DNA from: Aureimonas sp. SA4125
Lineage (GTDB): Bacteria > Pseudomonadota > Alphaproteobacteria > Rhizobiales > Rhizobiaceae
Direction: 5' to 3'
DNA: 64,000 nt
NCBI RefSeq assembly: GCF_019973775.1
Contig: NZ_AP025032.1
Location: 124,001-188,000, forward strand
Shown: one piece after another, positions 16,148-24,125 of the stretch
Position numbering within the stretch: position 1 is the stretch's first letter
How the letters are laid out: every line of letters starts with the position of its first letter
Position numbers and translations under genes: made by a program
Notes under the pieces: model-generated
The model's input: only the letters and a program-made list of their open reading frames with translations
Told to the model about the DNA's origin: nothing
Databases searched by the model: none

Positions 16148-17503
16148 ATGCAGGCGCGCATGGGCCTCTTGATCGCTGCGCCGTCCTCGGGGGCCGGCAA
16201 GACCAGCGTGACCCTCGGCCTGCTCCGGGCCTTTCGCCGTCGCGGCGTCGCCATGGCCTCGGCCAAGGCCGGCCCCGACTATATCGACCCGGCCTTCCAC
16301 GCCGCGGCCGGGGGCCGGGCTTGCGTCAATCTCGACCCCTTCGCGATGCGGCCGGACCTGCTGCGGTCCCTGGCGGCGGCGGCGGTCGCTCCCGACGGCA
16401 GCGCGGACGACGGGGCGGCCTGCGGCGCAGCCGGCGCGGTGGCCGGTGCGGAGGGTCTGGTGGTCGAGGGCATGATGGGCCTCTTCGATGGCGCCGCCGA
16501 CGGCACCGGATCCTCGGCCGATCTCGCCGCGCTTCTCGGGCTTTCCGTCGTGCTCGTGGTCGACTGCGCCAAGCAGTCGCATTCCGTCGCCGCCTTGCTG
16601 CGCGGCTTTCGCGATCATCGCGCCGACATGGCGCTCGCCGGCGTGATCTTGAACCGCGTCGGCAGCGCCCGGCACGCGGGCATGCTGGAGCAGGCGATCG
16701 CGCCGCTCGGCCTTCCCGTACTCGGCGTACTGCCGGCCGATCCGGGCCTCAGCCTGCCCGAGCGCCATCTCGGCCTCGTCCAGGCGATGGAACACGCCGA
16801 TCTCGAGGGCTTTCTCGGCCGTGCCGCCGACTGGGTTTCGGCGGGTCTCGATCTCTCGGCGATCCGCGCTCTCGCCCGTCTCCGCGCGGCGGACGCGGCG
16901 GGCCCGTCGGTGCCGGTGCTCGCGCCTTTCGGCCAGCGCATCGCCATCGCGCGCGACGCGGCCTTCGCCTTCGCCTATCCGCATCTCGTTGGGGGATGGC
17001 GCGAGGCCGGGGCGTCGCTCTCCTTCTTCTCGCCGCTGGCCGACGAGGCCCCGGACGCCGATGCCGATGCGGTCTACCTGCCGGGCGGCTATCCCGAACT
17101 GCATGCCGGCAGGCTCGCCAGCGCGACGCGCTTTACCGCGGGCATCCGCGCCGCCGCCGTTCGTGGCGCCGCGGTCTATGGCGAGTGCGGCGGCTACATG
17201 GTTCTGGGCGAGGCGCTGGAGGACGCGCATGGGACGCGCCATGCCATGCTGGGCCTGCTGCCGCTGACGACGAGCTTTGCCACGCGCAGGCGCCATCTCG
17301 GCTACCGCCGGGCCGAGATGGCCGGCTTTCCCTGGGAGGGGGCGATCACGGCGCACGAGTTCCACTATGCCAGCATCGTCGGCGAAGGCGCTGCCGAACC
17401 GCTGCTGCGCGCCAGGGATGCCGCCGGCACGGATCTCGGCCTGATGGGGCTTCGGGTCGGCCGCGTCGGCGGCTCCTTCCTGCACGTGATCGACCGGGCA
17501 TGA
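16148..17503 (+). CDS. cobB: Cobyrinic / hydrogenobyrinic acid a,c-diamide synthase
   Basis: Amidates the a and c side chains of the corrin using glutamine and ATP. The N-terminal synthetase domain has the P-loop LLIAAPSSGAGKTSVTLGLL and KAGPDYIDPAFH. The C-terminal glutaminase-like domain has AVYLPGGYPELHAGRL, the nucleophile in AVYGECGGYMVLGEAL (about residue 347) and ITAHEFHYASI. About 451 residues from the chosen ATG (MQARMGLL); an ATG at 16160 is equally possible. The frame stays open upstream to 15971, with a Gly/Ala-rich stretch that is probably untranslated. cbiD is divergent. Confidence 0.95.
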   Translation: MQARMGLLIAAPSSGAGKTSVTLGLLRAFRRRGVAMASAKAGPDYIDPAFHAAAGGRACVNLDPFAMRPDLLRSLAAAAVAPDGSADDGAACGAAGAVAGAEGLVVEGMMGLFDGAADGTGSSADLAALLGLSVVLVVDCAKQSHSVAALLRGFRDHRADMALAGVILNRVGSARHAGMLEQAIAPLGLPVLGVLPADPGLSLPERHLGLVQAMEHADLEGFLGRAADWVSAGLDLSAIRALARLRAADAAGPSVPVLAPFGQRIAIARDAAFAFAYPHLVGGWREAGASLSFFSPLADEAPDADADAVYLPGGYPELHAGRLASATRFTAGIRAAAVRGAAVYGECGGYMVLGEALEDAHGTRHAMLGLLPLTTSFATRRRHLGYRRAEMAGFPWEGAITAHEFHYASIVGEGAAEPLLRARDAAGTDLGLMGLRVGRVGGSFLHVIDRA

Positions 17504-17530
17504 ACGGTTTCGCGATGTCGGTAACGTTCC

Positions 17531-17731
17531 GATCTCCCTCCTTGAGGGGGAGATGGCCGGCAGGCCAGAGGGGGGTGAGCCAGCGCCAGGGTGGGCAGGC
17601 TGCCCCGGAGATGCAGCCCTCGCGCTCTGGAGGATTGGCGAGAGACAGCTGCAACGGCGCAGGAATCGGCAGATGCGGACGCCGCACCCCCCTCTGCCCT
17701 GCCGGGCATCTCCCCCTCAAGGAGGGAGATC
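17531..17731. repeat. Large palindromic intergenic repeat between cobB and cobD
   Basis: Inverted arms of about 47 bases, at 17531-17577 and 17685-17731. The outer parts read GATCTCCCTCCTTGAGGGGG and its complement. The inner parts read GGCCAGAGGGGGGTG against CACCCCCCTCTGCCCTGCC. The left arm contains its own CTCC...GGAG hairpin. The 100-base centre is not coding. It resembles mobile, MITE-like palindromes common in rhizobial intergenic DNA. Confidence 0.8.
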
Positions 17732-17804
17732 GGCTGGATGGCGGCCGTCGTTCGTCGTTGGCGGTGCGGGATGCGGATCGCCTTGCGTGCCGAGAGACGT
17801 CGCC

Positions 17805-18785
17805 ATGACCACCCATTTTCTCGCCCTTCTCCTCGGCACGCTCCTCGACCGGATCGTCGGCGATCCCGACTGGCTCTGGCGGCGCTTTCCGCATCCTGTC
17901 GTGTGGATCGGCCAGGCGATCGGCTGGATGGACCGGCGGTTCAACCGCGAAGACCTCTCCTTCGCCGCGCGGCGCCGCAACGGCATCGTTGCGATGCTGG
18001 TGCTGCTCGCCGGCGCGGTAGTGGCCGGCCTCGTGCTGCATGCCCTCTTCACCCGCCTTGGCGTGGCGGGAACAGTGCTCGAGGCCGTCGTCGTCGGCAT
18101 CCTTCTGGCACAGAAGAGCATGGCCGAGCATGTCCGCCGGGTGGTCGAGGCGCTGTCGTCCGGCGGGCTCGCGGCGGGCCGCTCCGCGGTCTCGATGATC
18201 GTCGGACGCGATCCCGACCAGCTGGACGAGGCCGGCGTCTGCCGGGCGGCGATCGAGAGCCTTGCCGAAAACGCTTCCGACGGCATCGTCGCGCCCTGGC
18301 TATTCTATCTCGTCTTCGGCCTGCCGGGCCTTCTCGCCTACAAGGTGCTGAACACGGCGGACTCGATGATCGGCCATATGAGCGAGCGGCACCGCGCCTT
18401 CGGCCGGGCGGCGGCGCGGCTCGACGACCTGGCCAACCTCGTACCGGCACGGCTGAACGCTTTCGCCTTTGCGGCACTCGCCCCGACGCTGCCGGGTTCG
18501 CGTGGCTTCGCCTACGCCTGGGCCATCGCCCGCCGCGATGCCGGGCTGCACCGCTCGCCGAATGCAGGCTGGCCGGAGGCGGCGGCGGCGGCCGCGCTCG
18601 GCCTCGCCTTCGGTGGCCCGCGGCGCTACGGCGCGCTGGTGGTGGACGCGCCGCTGCTGCATGGCGAAGGACGCCTCGAGGCGACGCCCGCCGACATCGT
18701 CCGTTCGATCACGCTCCTGCGGCGACTGTCGAACCTCCTGATCGCCGTGGCGCTGCTGCTCTTCCTCCTCAGCCTGGCGTCCTGA
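17805..18785 (+). CDS. cobD: Adenosylcobinamide-phosphate synthase (CbiB/CobD)
   Basis: An inner-membrane enzyme that attaches the aminopropanol phosphate arm to adenosylcobyric acid. The 326 residues have the family start LLGTLLDRIVGDPDWLWRR and HPVVWIGQAIGWMDRRFN. The signature helices include SLAENASDGIVAPWLFYLVF, AYKVLNTADSMIGHMSERH and RDAGLHRSPNAGWPEAAAA. Four or five hydrophobic spans are visible, the last at the C-terminus (LLIAVALLLFLLSLAS). The start was chosen at MTTHFLALL; the frame further upstream runs through the palindromic repeat. Confidence 0.95.
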   Translation: MTTHFLALLLGTLLDRIVGDPDWLWRRFPHPVVWIGQAIGWMDRRFNREDLSFAARRRNGIVAMLVLLAGAVVAGLVLHALFTRLGVAGTVLEAVVVGILLAQKSMAEHVRRVVEALSSGGLAAGRSAVSMIVGRDPDQLDEAGVCRAAIESLAENASDGIVAPWLFYLVFGLPGLLAYKVLNTADSMIGHMSERHRAFGRAAARLDDLANLVPARLNAFAFAALAPTLPGSRGFAYAWAIARRDAGLHRSPNAGWPEAAAAAALGLAFGGPRRYGALVVDAPLLHGEGRLEATPADIVRSITLLRRLSNLLIAVALLLFLLSLAS

Positions 18786-18823
18786 TTCCCCCGACCTTTC
18801 CGCGAAGGGGCATCGCAGGCTCC

Positions 18824-19597
18824 TCAACCGAGGGCGAGGGCGAGCCCGAGGAGCGCGGCGATCTCGGTGATCTGCTGCGCGGCGCCGACACAGTCGCCGG
18901 TCTGGCCGCCGAGCCGGCGGACGAGAAATTTCCGGAACTGGCCAAGGACGAGGAGCCCCGCGAGAAGCGGCAGCACGGCGCCCGCAAGCCCAGCGATGAT
19001 CGCGCCGGCAATGACGAGCAGGGTGGCGCCGATGAAGGCGGCGATCCGGCCGGACCGGGCACTGGGCTGTCCGACGCGGGCGGCGACGCCGCTGTCCCTT
19101 GCACTGGGCAGGCTCGACCACAGCCAGGCCATGGCACCGCGGCTTGCGGCAGCGGCCGCCAGGAGCGCCAGCGCCGCCTGCCCCGTGCCGGTGGCGACGA
19201 TATCGGCGAGAAGCGATGCGCGCAGCATGAGCGACAGGACGAGGGCCAGCGCGCCATAGGCGCCGATGCGGCTGTCCTTCATGATCTCCAGCGCTCGGTC
19301 CTTGGGATGATGCCCGCCAAGTCCGTCGGCGACGTCGGACAGGCCATCCTCGTGCAGCCCGCCGGTGACGGCGACGAGAAGCGCGATGGCGAGGATGGCG
19401 ATGGTCGATGGCGACAGCCCGAACGCACCGAAAAGAAGCACGGCGAGAGCCGATGGCAAGGCCGCGACGAGGCCCGCCAAGGGAAAGGCGTGCGCGTCGC
19501 TCCCGAGCGGGTGAACGCCGGAAAAGGCGCGCGAGACCGGCGGCAGCCGGGTGAGGAAGGCGAGCGAGCGGAGCGTGGCGGCAAGGATGTCGGGCAT
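18824..19597 (-). CDS. cobS: Adenosylcobinamide-GDP ribazoletransferase (cobalamin synthase)
   Basis: A membrane enzyme joining AdoCbi-GDP and alpha-ribazole (phosphate). The 257 residues start with LRSLAFLTRLPP and carry the metal-binding signature GGLHEDGLSDVADGLGG, then KDSRIGAYGALALVLSLMLR, followed by several hydrophobic helices. It is CobV in the Pseudomonas denitrificans naming. Divergent from cobT; the intergenic space holds a perfect 16-base inverted repeat. Confidence 0.95.
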   Translation of the reverse strand: MPDILAATLRSLAFLTRLPPVSRAFSGVHPLGSDAHAFPLAGLVAALPSALAVLLFGAFGLSPSTIAILAIALLVAVTGGLHEDGLSDVADGLGGHHPKDRALEIMKDSRIGAYGALALVLSLMLRASLLADIVATGTGQAALALLAAAAASRGAMAWLWSSLPSARDSGVAARVGQPSARSGRIAAFIGATLLVIAGAIIAGLAGAVLPLLAGLLVLGQFRKFLVRRLGGQTGDCVGAAQQITEIAALLGLALALG

Positions 19598-19653
19598 GAG
19601 CCTGTGATAGCCCGCCGCCGGCCCATCGTCACGCGCGCCAATGCTCGCTGTCT

Positions 19654-19697
19654 CCCGCCGACGCATCGCAATGCCCCTGCGGCGATGCGTCGGCGGG
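19654..19697. repeat. Perfect 16-bp inverted repeat between divergent cobS and cobT
   Basis: The left arm CCCGCCGACGCATCGC (19654-19669) and right arm GCGATGCGTCGGCGGG (19682-19697) are exact complements around a 12-base spacer. It lies 57 bases before the cobS start and 82 before the cobT start. It could be an RNA hairpin in either leader, a shared operator, or a terminator separating the two units. Confidence 0.85.
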
Positions 19698-19778
19698 CGA
19701 ACTGTACAGGAGCGCACGCGCTCTCTAGAGAAAGGCCTTGTCCGCCAACCCGGCCCGTCCCGGGCGAAAGAGATCCCG

Positions 19779-20795
19779 ATGTCCGCTACCGGCCTTCCCT
19801 TCGACGATATCCGCGCCCTCGTCCGGCAGATGCCGGGGCCCGACGTCGCCGCCGTGCGCGCCAAGCGCGAGCGCGAGGCGCAGCTGACCAAGCCCGCCGG
19901 CTCGCTCGGCCGGCTCGAGGAGATCTCCGAATGGCTGGCCGCCTGGCAGGGGCGCGCCCCGGCGGTGACGCGGCCGCTGGTGGCGATCTTCGCCGGCAAT
20001 CACGGCGTGGCACAGAAGGGCGTCTCGGCCTTTCCGCCCGAGGTGACGATGCAGATGGTGACGAACTTCGCCGCCGGCGGGGCCGCGATCAACCAGATCT
20101 GCGCGGCCTACGATCTCGGCCTGAAGATCTTCGACCTGGCGCTGGAAGTGCCGACGGAGGATTTCTCGGAAACGGCGGCGATGGACGAGCGCACCTGCGC
20201 GGCGACCATGGCCTTCGGCATGGAATGCCTGATGGGCGAGCCCGACCTCCTGTGCATCGGCGAGATGGGCATCGGCAACACCACGGTCGCCGCCGCGATC
20301 TTCGCCGCCTTGTTCAAGGGCGAGACGGCCGACTGGGTCGGCCCCGGCACCGGCCACGGGCCGGAGGGCATGGCGCTGAAGACGCGGATCATCGACCAGG
20401 GCCTTGCGCTGCACGCCGCCCATCTCGGCGATCCGCTGGAGGTGCTGCGCCGGCTCGGCGGCCGCGAGATCGCGGCGATGGCCGGGGCGATCCTTGCCGC
20501 CCGCCTGCAGCGCGTACCGGTGATCGTCGACGGCTATGTCGCCACCGCCGCCGCCGCCATCCTCTGGTCGATCGACGCGCGGGCGCTCGACCATTGCCTC
20601 TTCGGCCATGTCTCGGCCGAGCCCGGCCATCTCGCCGCGCTTGAAGCCATGGACAAGGTGCCGCTTTTGGCGCTGGGCATGCGGCTCGGCGAAGGCACCG
20701 GCGCGGCGCTGGCCGCGGGCATCGTCAAGGCTGCGGCAGCCTGCCATTCGGATATGGCGACCTTCGCCGCGGCCGGCGTGTCCGACAGGCATTGA
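19779..20795 (+). CDS. cobT: Nicotinate-nucleotide--dimethylbenzimidazole phosphoribosyltransferase
   Basis: Makes alpha-ribazole phosphate from nicotinate mononucleotide and 5,6-dimethylbenzimidazole. The 338 residues show LTKPAGSLGRLEEISEWLAA, VAIFAGNHGVAQKGVSAFPP, GEMGIGNTTVAAAIFAALF and the catalytic Glu in LGMRLGEGTGAALA (about residue 305). The chosen start gives MSATGLPFDDIRAL. It is CobU in the P. denitrificans naming. Last cobalamin gene of the cluster. Confidence 0.96.
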   Translation: MSATGLPFDDIRALVRQMPGPDVAAVRAKREREAQLTKPAGSLGRLEEISEWLAAWQGRAPAVTRPLVAIFAGNHGVAQKGVSAFPPEVTMQMVTNFAAGGAAINQICAAYDLGLKIFDLALEVPTEDFSETAAMDERTCAATMAFGMECLMGEPDLLCIGEMGIGNTTVAAAIFAALFKGETADWVGPGTGHGPEGMALKTRIIDQGLALHAAHLGDPLEVLRRLGGREIAAMAGAILAARLQRVPVIVDGYVATAAAAILWSIDARALDHCLFGHVSAEPGHLAALEAMDKVPLLALGMRLGEGTGAALAAGIVKAAAACHSDMATFAAAGVSDRH

Positions 20796-21111
20796 GGTGT
20801 CAAGCGTTTCGGGCGATTCTCCGAATTCGCCTGAAAACCCTCGGCCCTGGTTGACCGCCGGATAGCACGAGGAATCCGGACCCCATTTTTCGTCGGCGCC
20901 CCAGGCCCTCCGTCGTCCCGTCGGTCGGCAGATGGGCTCGGGATAGGCGGGCGGCAACCGTCCTCGTGCCGGGGGCGCAGGGCAAAGCCTTGAAAATGGG
21001 GTCGCATTTCGACCACTGGCGGCCGTTTCTCTCGATCCTGAGCGATCTTCGGCACAGTTTCTTCAGATTGTTGACGATAAATGGAGCGTCTGACAGCGGA
21101 AGGTCGAGTCC
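20796..21111. other. Gene-free stretch with nested inverted repeats
   Basis: No gene is seen. GACCCCATTTT (20879-20889) is the exact complement of AAAATGGGGTC (20993-21003). GCACGAGG (20865-20872) is the complement of CCTCGTGC (20962-20969). These pairs cross rather than nest cleanly, so they suggest alternative folds or a small decayed element with inverted ends. The promoter of the next operon must lie in or just after this stretch. Confidence 0.5.
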
Positions 21112-21633
21112 ATGGCTAGCAGTTTCTCCAGACGGCGCGTCCTTTCGCTCGTCGCCGGTGCAACAGTGCTTACCGCTTCCATCAGGGCAGAGGCCGCACT
21201 GACGACCCCGAAGGCCGCGCCCGTGTTGAGGATCGGTGGCCACATCACCGAGCACAACGAAGGCGACGAGGCCGTCTTCGACATGGCCGGCCTCGAGGCC
21301 CTGGGGACGCGGAGCTTTGCCACTTCGACCCCCTGGACGGACGGCGTGGCGACCTGGGAGGGCGTTCTCCTCGCCGACCTGATGGATGCTGTCGGCGCGT
21401 CCGGCACGACGATCCGCGCCACAGCCCTCAACGACTACGTCGCCGACGTGCCGATGCGGGGCCTGCGCGAAGAGGGTGCCATCCTTGCGATGCGGCGCGA
21501 CGGGCGGCCGATGCCCATCAGCAACAAGGGACCTCTCTTCATCCTCTATCCCTTCGACGACAATCGGGACCTGCAGCAGCAGTCCGTCTACATGCGCTGT
21601 GCCTGGCAAATCGCGCGGCTCGATATCCTGTGA
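21112..21633 (+). CDS. Small exported molybdopterin-binding-fold oxidoreductase-like protein
   Basis: A protein of 173 residues. An N-terminal export signal with an Arg-rich start (SRRRVLSLVAGATVLTASIRA) suggests Tat or Sec export. The mature part resembles the sulfite-oxidase type molybdopterin-binding domain in reduced form: VFDMAGLEALGTRSF, TWEGVLLADLMDAVG, LNDYVADVPMRGL, NKGPLFILYPFDD. No cysteine is present in the position expected to bind molybdenum, so it may be a ligand sensor rather than an enzyme. It overlaps the next gene (GGDEF-EAL) by one base, which suggests that it feeds a periplasmic signal into cyclic-di-GMP turnover. Confidence 0.75.
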   Translation: MASSFSRRRVLSLVAGATVLTASIRAEAALTTPKAAPVLRIGGHITEHNEGDEAVFDMAGLEALGTRSFATSTPWTDGVATWEGVLLADLMDAVGASGTTIRATALNDYVADVPMRGLREEGAILAMRRDGRPMPISNKGPLFILYPFDDNRDLQQQSVYMRCAWQIARLDIL

Positions 21634-23609
21634 TGGACCGGGTGCGGGCGCTGGCGCGCACGGCAAGACGCGAATACCGCTGGGAACCGCTTCTCCTCGG
21701 AACGACGGCTGTCCTCGGCCTGTCCGCAGCGGCGCTGCTCTTCTTCAGCGCCCAGTACATGAAGCGCATCTCGATGTCCCCGGAGAACAACGTCATCTAT
21801 GAGGTGATGACGACCTATCCGGAACTGACGCGTCTGCAGGCGACGGTCGCCACCCGCTTCCTACCCGGCAGCACCGTTTCCGACCAGGATGTGGCATTGC
21901 GTTTTGCCATCGTCGAGAATCGCATGCAGGTCCTCGGCACGGAGTCCTCGCGCCGGCTGCGCCAGGACGGCGCCGAGGCGTCGGTGCTGATCGAGCGGAT
22001 GCGCAGCGCCGTCGCGTCCGTGGCCCCGCAGATGGCGGCGTTGCGGGACCCGGCCGATGCTGTGGCCGTCCTGAAGGTCTTCGAGCCCCTGAACGTCCAT
22101 GCGACACGGCTGGCGGCGCTCACCACGTCGGCCGCGGCGACGCGGATCGCCGACAGCGAGCAGAAACTCATCGACATCTACTGGCTGTTGCTGGCGGAAA
22201 TCCTCGGTCTTCTGACCTGCGGCGTCATCCTCATCGTACTCCTGCAGCGCACGCGCAAGAAGGCAGAGGACAGTGCCGCCAGCGATTTCCTGACAGGCCT
22301 GCCGAACCGGATGAGCTTCAACACGGTGCTGTCGGCCGAGTTCGACAAAGGTGAGCCGAAGGACACGCTGGCCGTGGTCATGTTCGACCTCGACCTCTTC
22401 AAGAACGTCAACGACACGCTGGGCCATGCGGCCGGTGACAGCCTGCTGCGTCTGGTCGCCGAGCGGCTGTCTCCGCTCCTGACGGATGCGTGCCTGTTTG
22501 CCCGCCTCAGCGGCGACGAGTTCGCCGCGATCTTCCGCTCGCCACAGGCCGAGGTGCTCTCCCAGGTCGCGGCACGCCAGCTTCGCCTTGCCTTTGCAGC
22601 GCCCTTCCAGATCGCCGAGACCCGCGTCCAGTGCTCGGCCAGCATCGGCATCGCCGTCTGCGGCGAAGACGACGTCACGCCCGAGGACCTCCTGAAGAAC
22701 GCCGATCTGGCGCTCTATGCCGTCAAGGACGACCGCCGCGGCGACATCCGGATGTACCATCCCCAGATGAAGGAAGCCTACCTCGCGCGGCAGAACCTCT
22801 CCAAGGACCTGGAGATGGCGCTCTTCAAGGACGAATTCGAGCTGAACTTCCAGCCAGTCGTCTCGCTGGCGACCGGTCTCACCTGCAGTCTCGAGGCCCT
22901 CATCCGCTGGCGCCATCCGGTGCGGGGAATGGTATCGCCGGCAGACTTCATCCCGATCGCCGAGGAGTCGGCGATGATCCTGCCGATCGGTCGCTGGGTC
23001 ATCGGCGAGGCCTGTGCGGCGGCATCCGGGTGGCCCGAGACCATCGGCATCGGCGTCAACCTCTCGGCCCGCCAGTTCGTCGATCCGGAGCTCGGCCCGT
23101 CGATCGTCGATGCCCTGAGCCGGCATGGCCTGGAGCCGAGCCGGCTGACGCTGGAGATCACCGAGACCGCGCTGATCCAGAACGACCACACGGTCGTCGG
23201 GATCCTGAATGCGCTGCGCGAGATCGGCGTCAAGATTTCACTCGACGATTTCGGCACGGGCTATGCCTCGCTGAGCTACCTCACGCGGTTTCCGTTCGAC
23301 ACGATCAAGATCGATCAGTCCTTCGTCCGGGGCTCGCCTCAGCATGGGAACAGCGGGACGATCGTCGAGGCGATCTGCGACCTGGCCGACAAGCTCGGCA
23401 TGTCGACCGTTGCCGAGGGCATCGAGACAGAGCAGCAACTGGCCATGGTCCGCGCCGCCGGCTGCCGCTATGGCCAGGGCTATCTGTTTGCTCGCCCGAT
23501 GACGGCGGCCCAATGCGCCGCGCGACTTTGCGCCGAGAGGCTGCGACACGTCTCGTCGGGCAAGACGCCCGGCAACGAGGGCCACGCCGCTCCCGGACTC
23601 TGCCGGTAA
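21633..23609 (+). CDS. Membrane-bound GGDEF-EAL cyclic-di-GMP protein
   Basis: A protein of 658 residues. One membrane span near residues 22-42 and another near 185-205 flank a periplasmic domain of about 140 residues rich in alanine helices. The GGDEF domain has DFLTGLPNRMSF, FDLDLFKNVND and the active-site variant LSGDEFAAIF near residue 290. The EAL domain has LEALIRWRHPVRG near residue 420, ITETALIQN, LDDFGTGYASLSYL and VAEGIETEQQL. Both domains look catalytically competent. The ATG overlaps the upstream TGA; a GTG one codon earlier is an alternative. The partner upstream probably modulates the periplasmic domain. Confidence 0.93.
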   Translation: MDRVRALARTARREYRWEPLLLGTTAVLGLSAAALLFFSAQYMKRISMSPENNVIYEVMTTYPELTRLQATVATRFLPGSTVSDQDVALRFAIVENRMQVLGTESSRRLRQDGAEASVLIERMRSAVASVAPQMAALRDPADAVAVLKVFEPLNVHATRLAALTTSAAATRIADSEQKLIDIYWLLLAEILGLLTCGVILIVLLQRTRKKAEDSAASDFLTGLPNRMSFNTVLSAEFDKGEPKDTLAVVMFDLDLFKNVNDTLGHAAGDSLLRLVAERLSPLLTDACLFARLSGDEFAAIFRSPQAEVLSQVAARQLRLAFAAPFQIAETRVQCSASIGIAVCGEDDVTPEDLLKNADLALYAVKDDRRGDIRMYHPQMKEAYLARQNLSKDLEMALFKDEFELNFQPVVSLATGLTCSLEALIRWRHPVRGMVSPADFIPIAEESAMILPIGRWVIGEACAAASGWPETIGIGVNLSARQFVDPELGPSIVDALSRHGLEPSRLTLEITETALIQNDHTVVGILNALREIGVKISLDDFGTGYASLSYLTRFPFDTIKIDQSFVRGSPQHGNSGTIVEAICDLADKLGMSTVAEGIETEQQLAMVRAAGCRYGQGYLFARPMTAAQCAARLCAERLRHVSSGKTPGNEGHAAPGLCR

Positions 23610-23696
23610 CCCTGACATCGGGAAGGGGGTGGCGGCAGTCCCGTCGCGGCAATCGTGTCCGCCGGGGCCACGACACTGCTACCGGCGCGGCGCAGT

Positions 23697-23897
23697 TCAG
23701 ATTTCGGGTTCGCGCGGCTGCTTGGGATAGGTGATGAAGAACGTCCACAGCGAGTAGATGAAGACGGCAAGGGTCAGAATCACCCAGAGCTGATCGCCGT
23801 GCCACAATTCCACACCGCACCAGATGCCTGTCACGACGACGATCGCGATGCGGCGCCAGAGCGGTCGGAAGAACGGGTGATCCTGGTTGCTGGTCAT
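23697..23897 (-). CDS. Small two-span membrane protein (DUF3329-like)
   Basis: A protein of 66 residues beginning MTSNQDHPFFRPLWRRIAI, with two hydrophobic spans (IAIVVVTGIWCGVELW and LWVILTLAVFIYSLWTFFI) and a charged end KQPREPEI. The HPFFRPLWRR start resembles small DUF3329-type proteins of rhizobia; this assignment is from memory and tentative. An AGAAGG ribosome site precedes the start. Function unknown. It faces the GGDEF-EAL gene convergently. Confidence 0.7.
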   Translation of the reverse strand: MTSNQDHPFFRPLWRRIAIVVVTGIWCGVELWHGDQLWVILTLAVFIYSLWTFFITYPKQPREPEI

Positions 23898-24125
23898 CGC
23901 GCGCCTTCTTTCTGTGTTGTCGGGAATTTATCTAAAGCCTCGATGGCCGGCGGGCCAGCCTGTCCCCGCGACAGGCGAAACGTCTCTCCAGCGTCGACCA
24001 AGCGCAGTCGCCGCACGCCAAGCCTTTGCCGGAGGCGGAGCGCTCCCTTCCTGAAGCGGGCTCTTCCCTTGATTTCGTGTCCGTTTCCCTGACAGTGCGG
24101 CGGGATATTCGAATGGGAGAGTGAC

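Noticed and set aside
20800..21666. A 288-codon minus-strand frame over the intergenic stretch and the molybdopterin-type gene
   Set aside because: No family features, and the overlapping plus-strand gene has a good signal peptide and coupling to the next gene.
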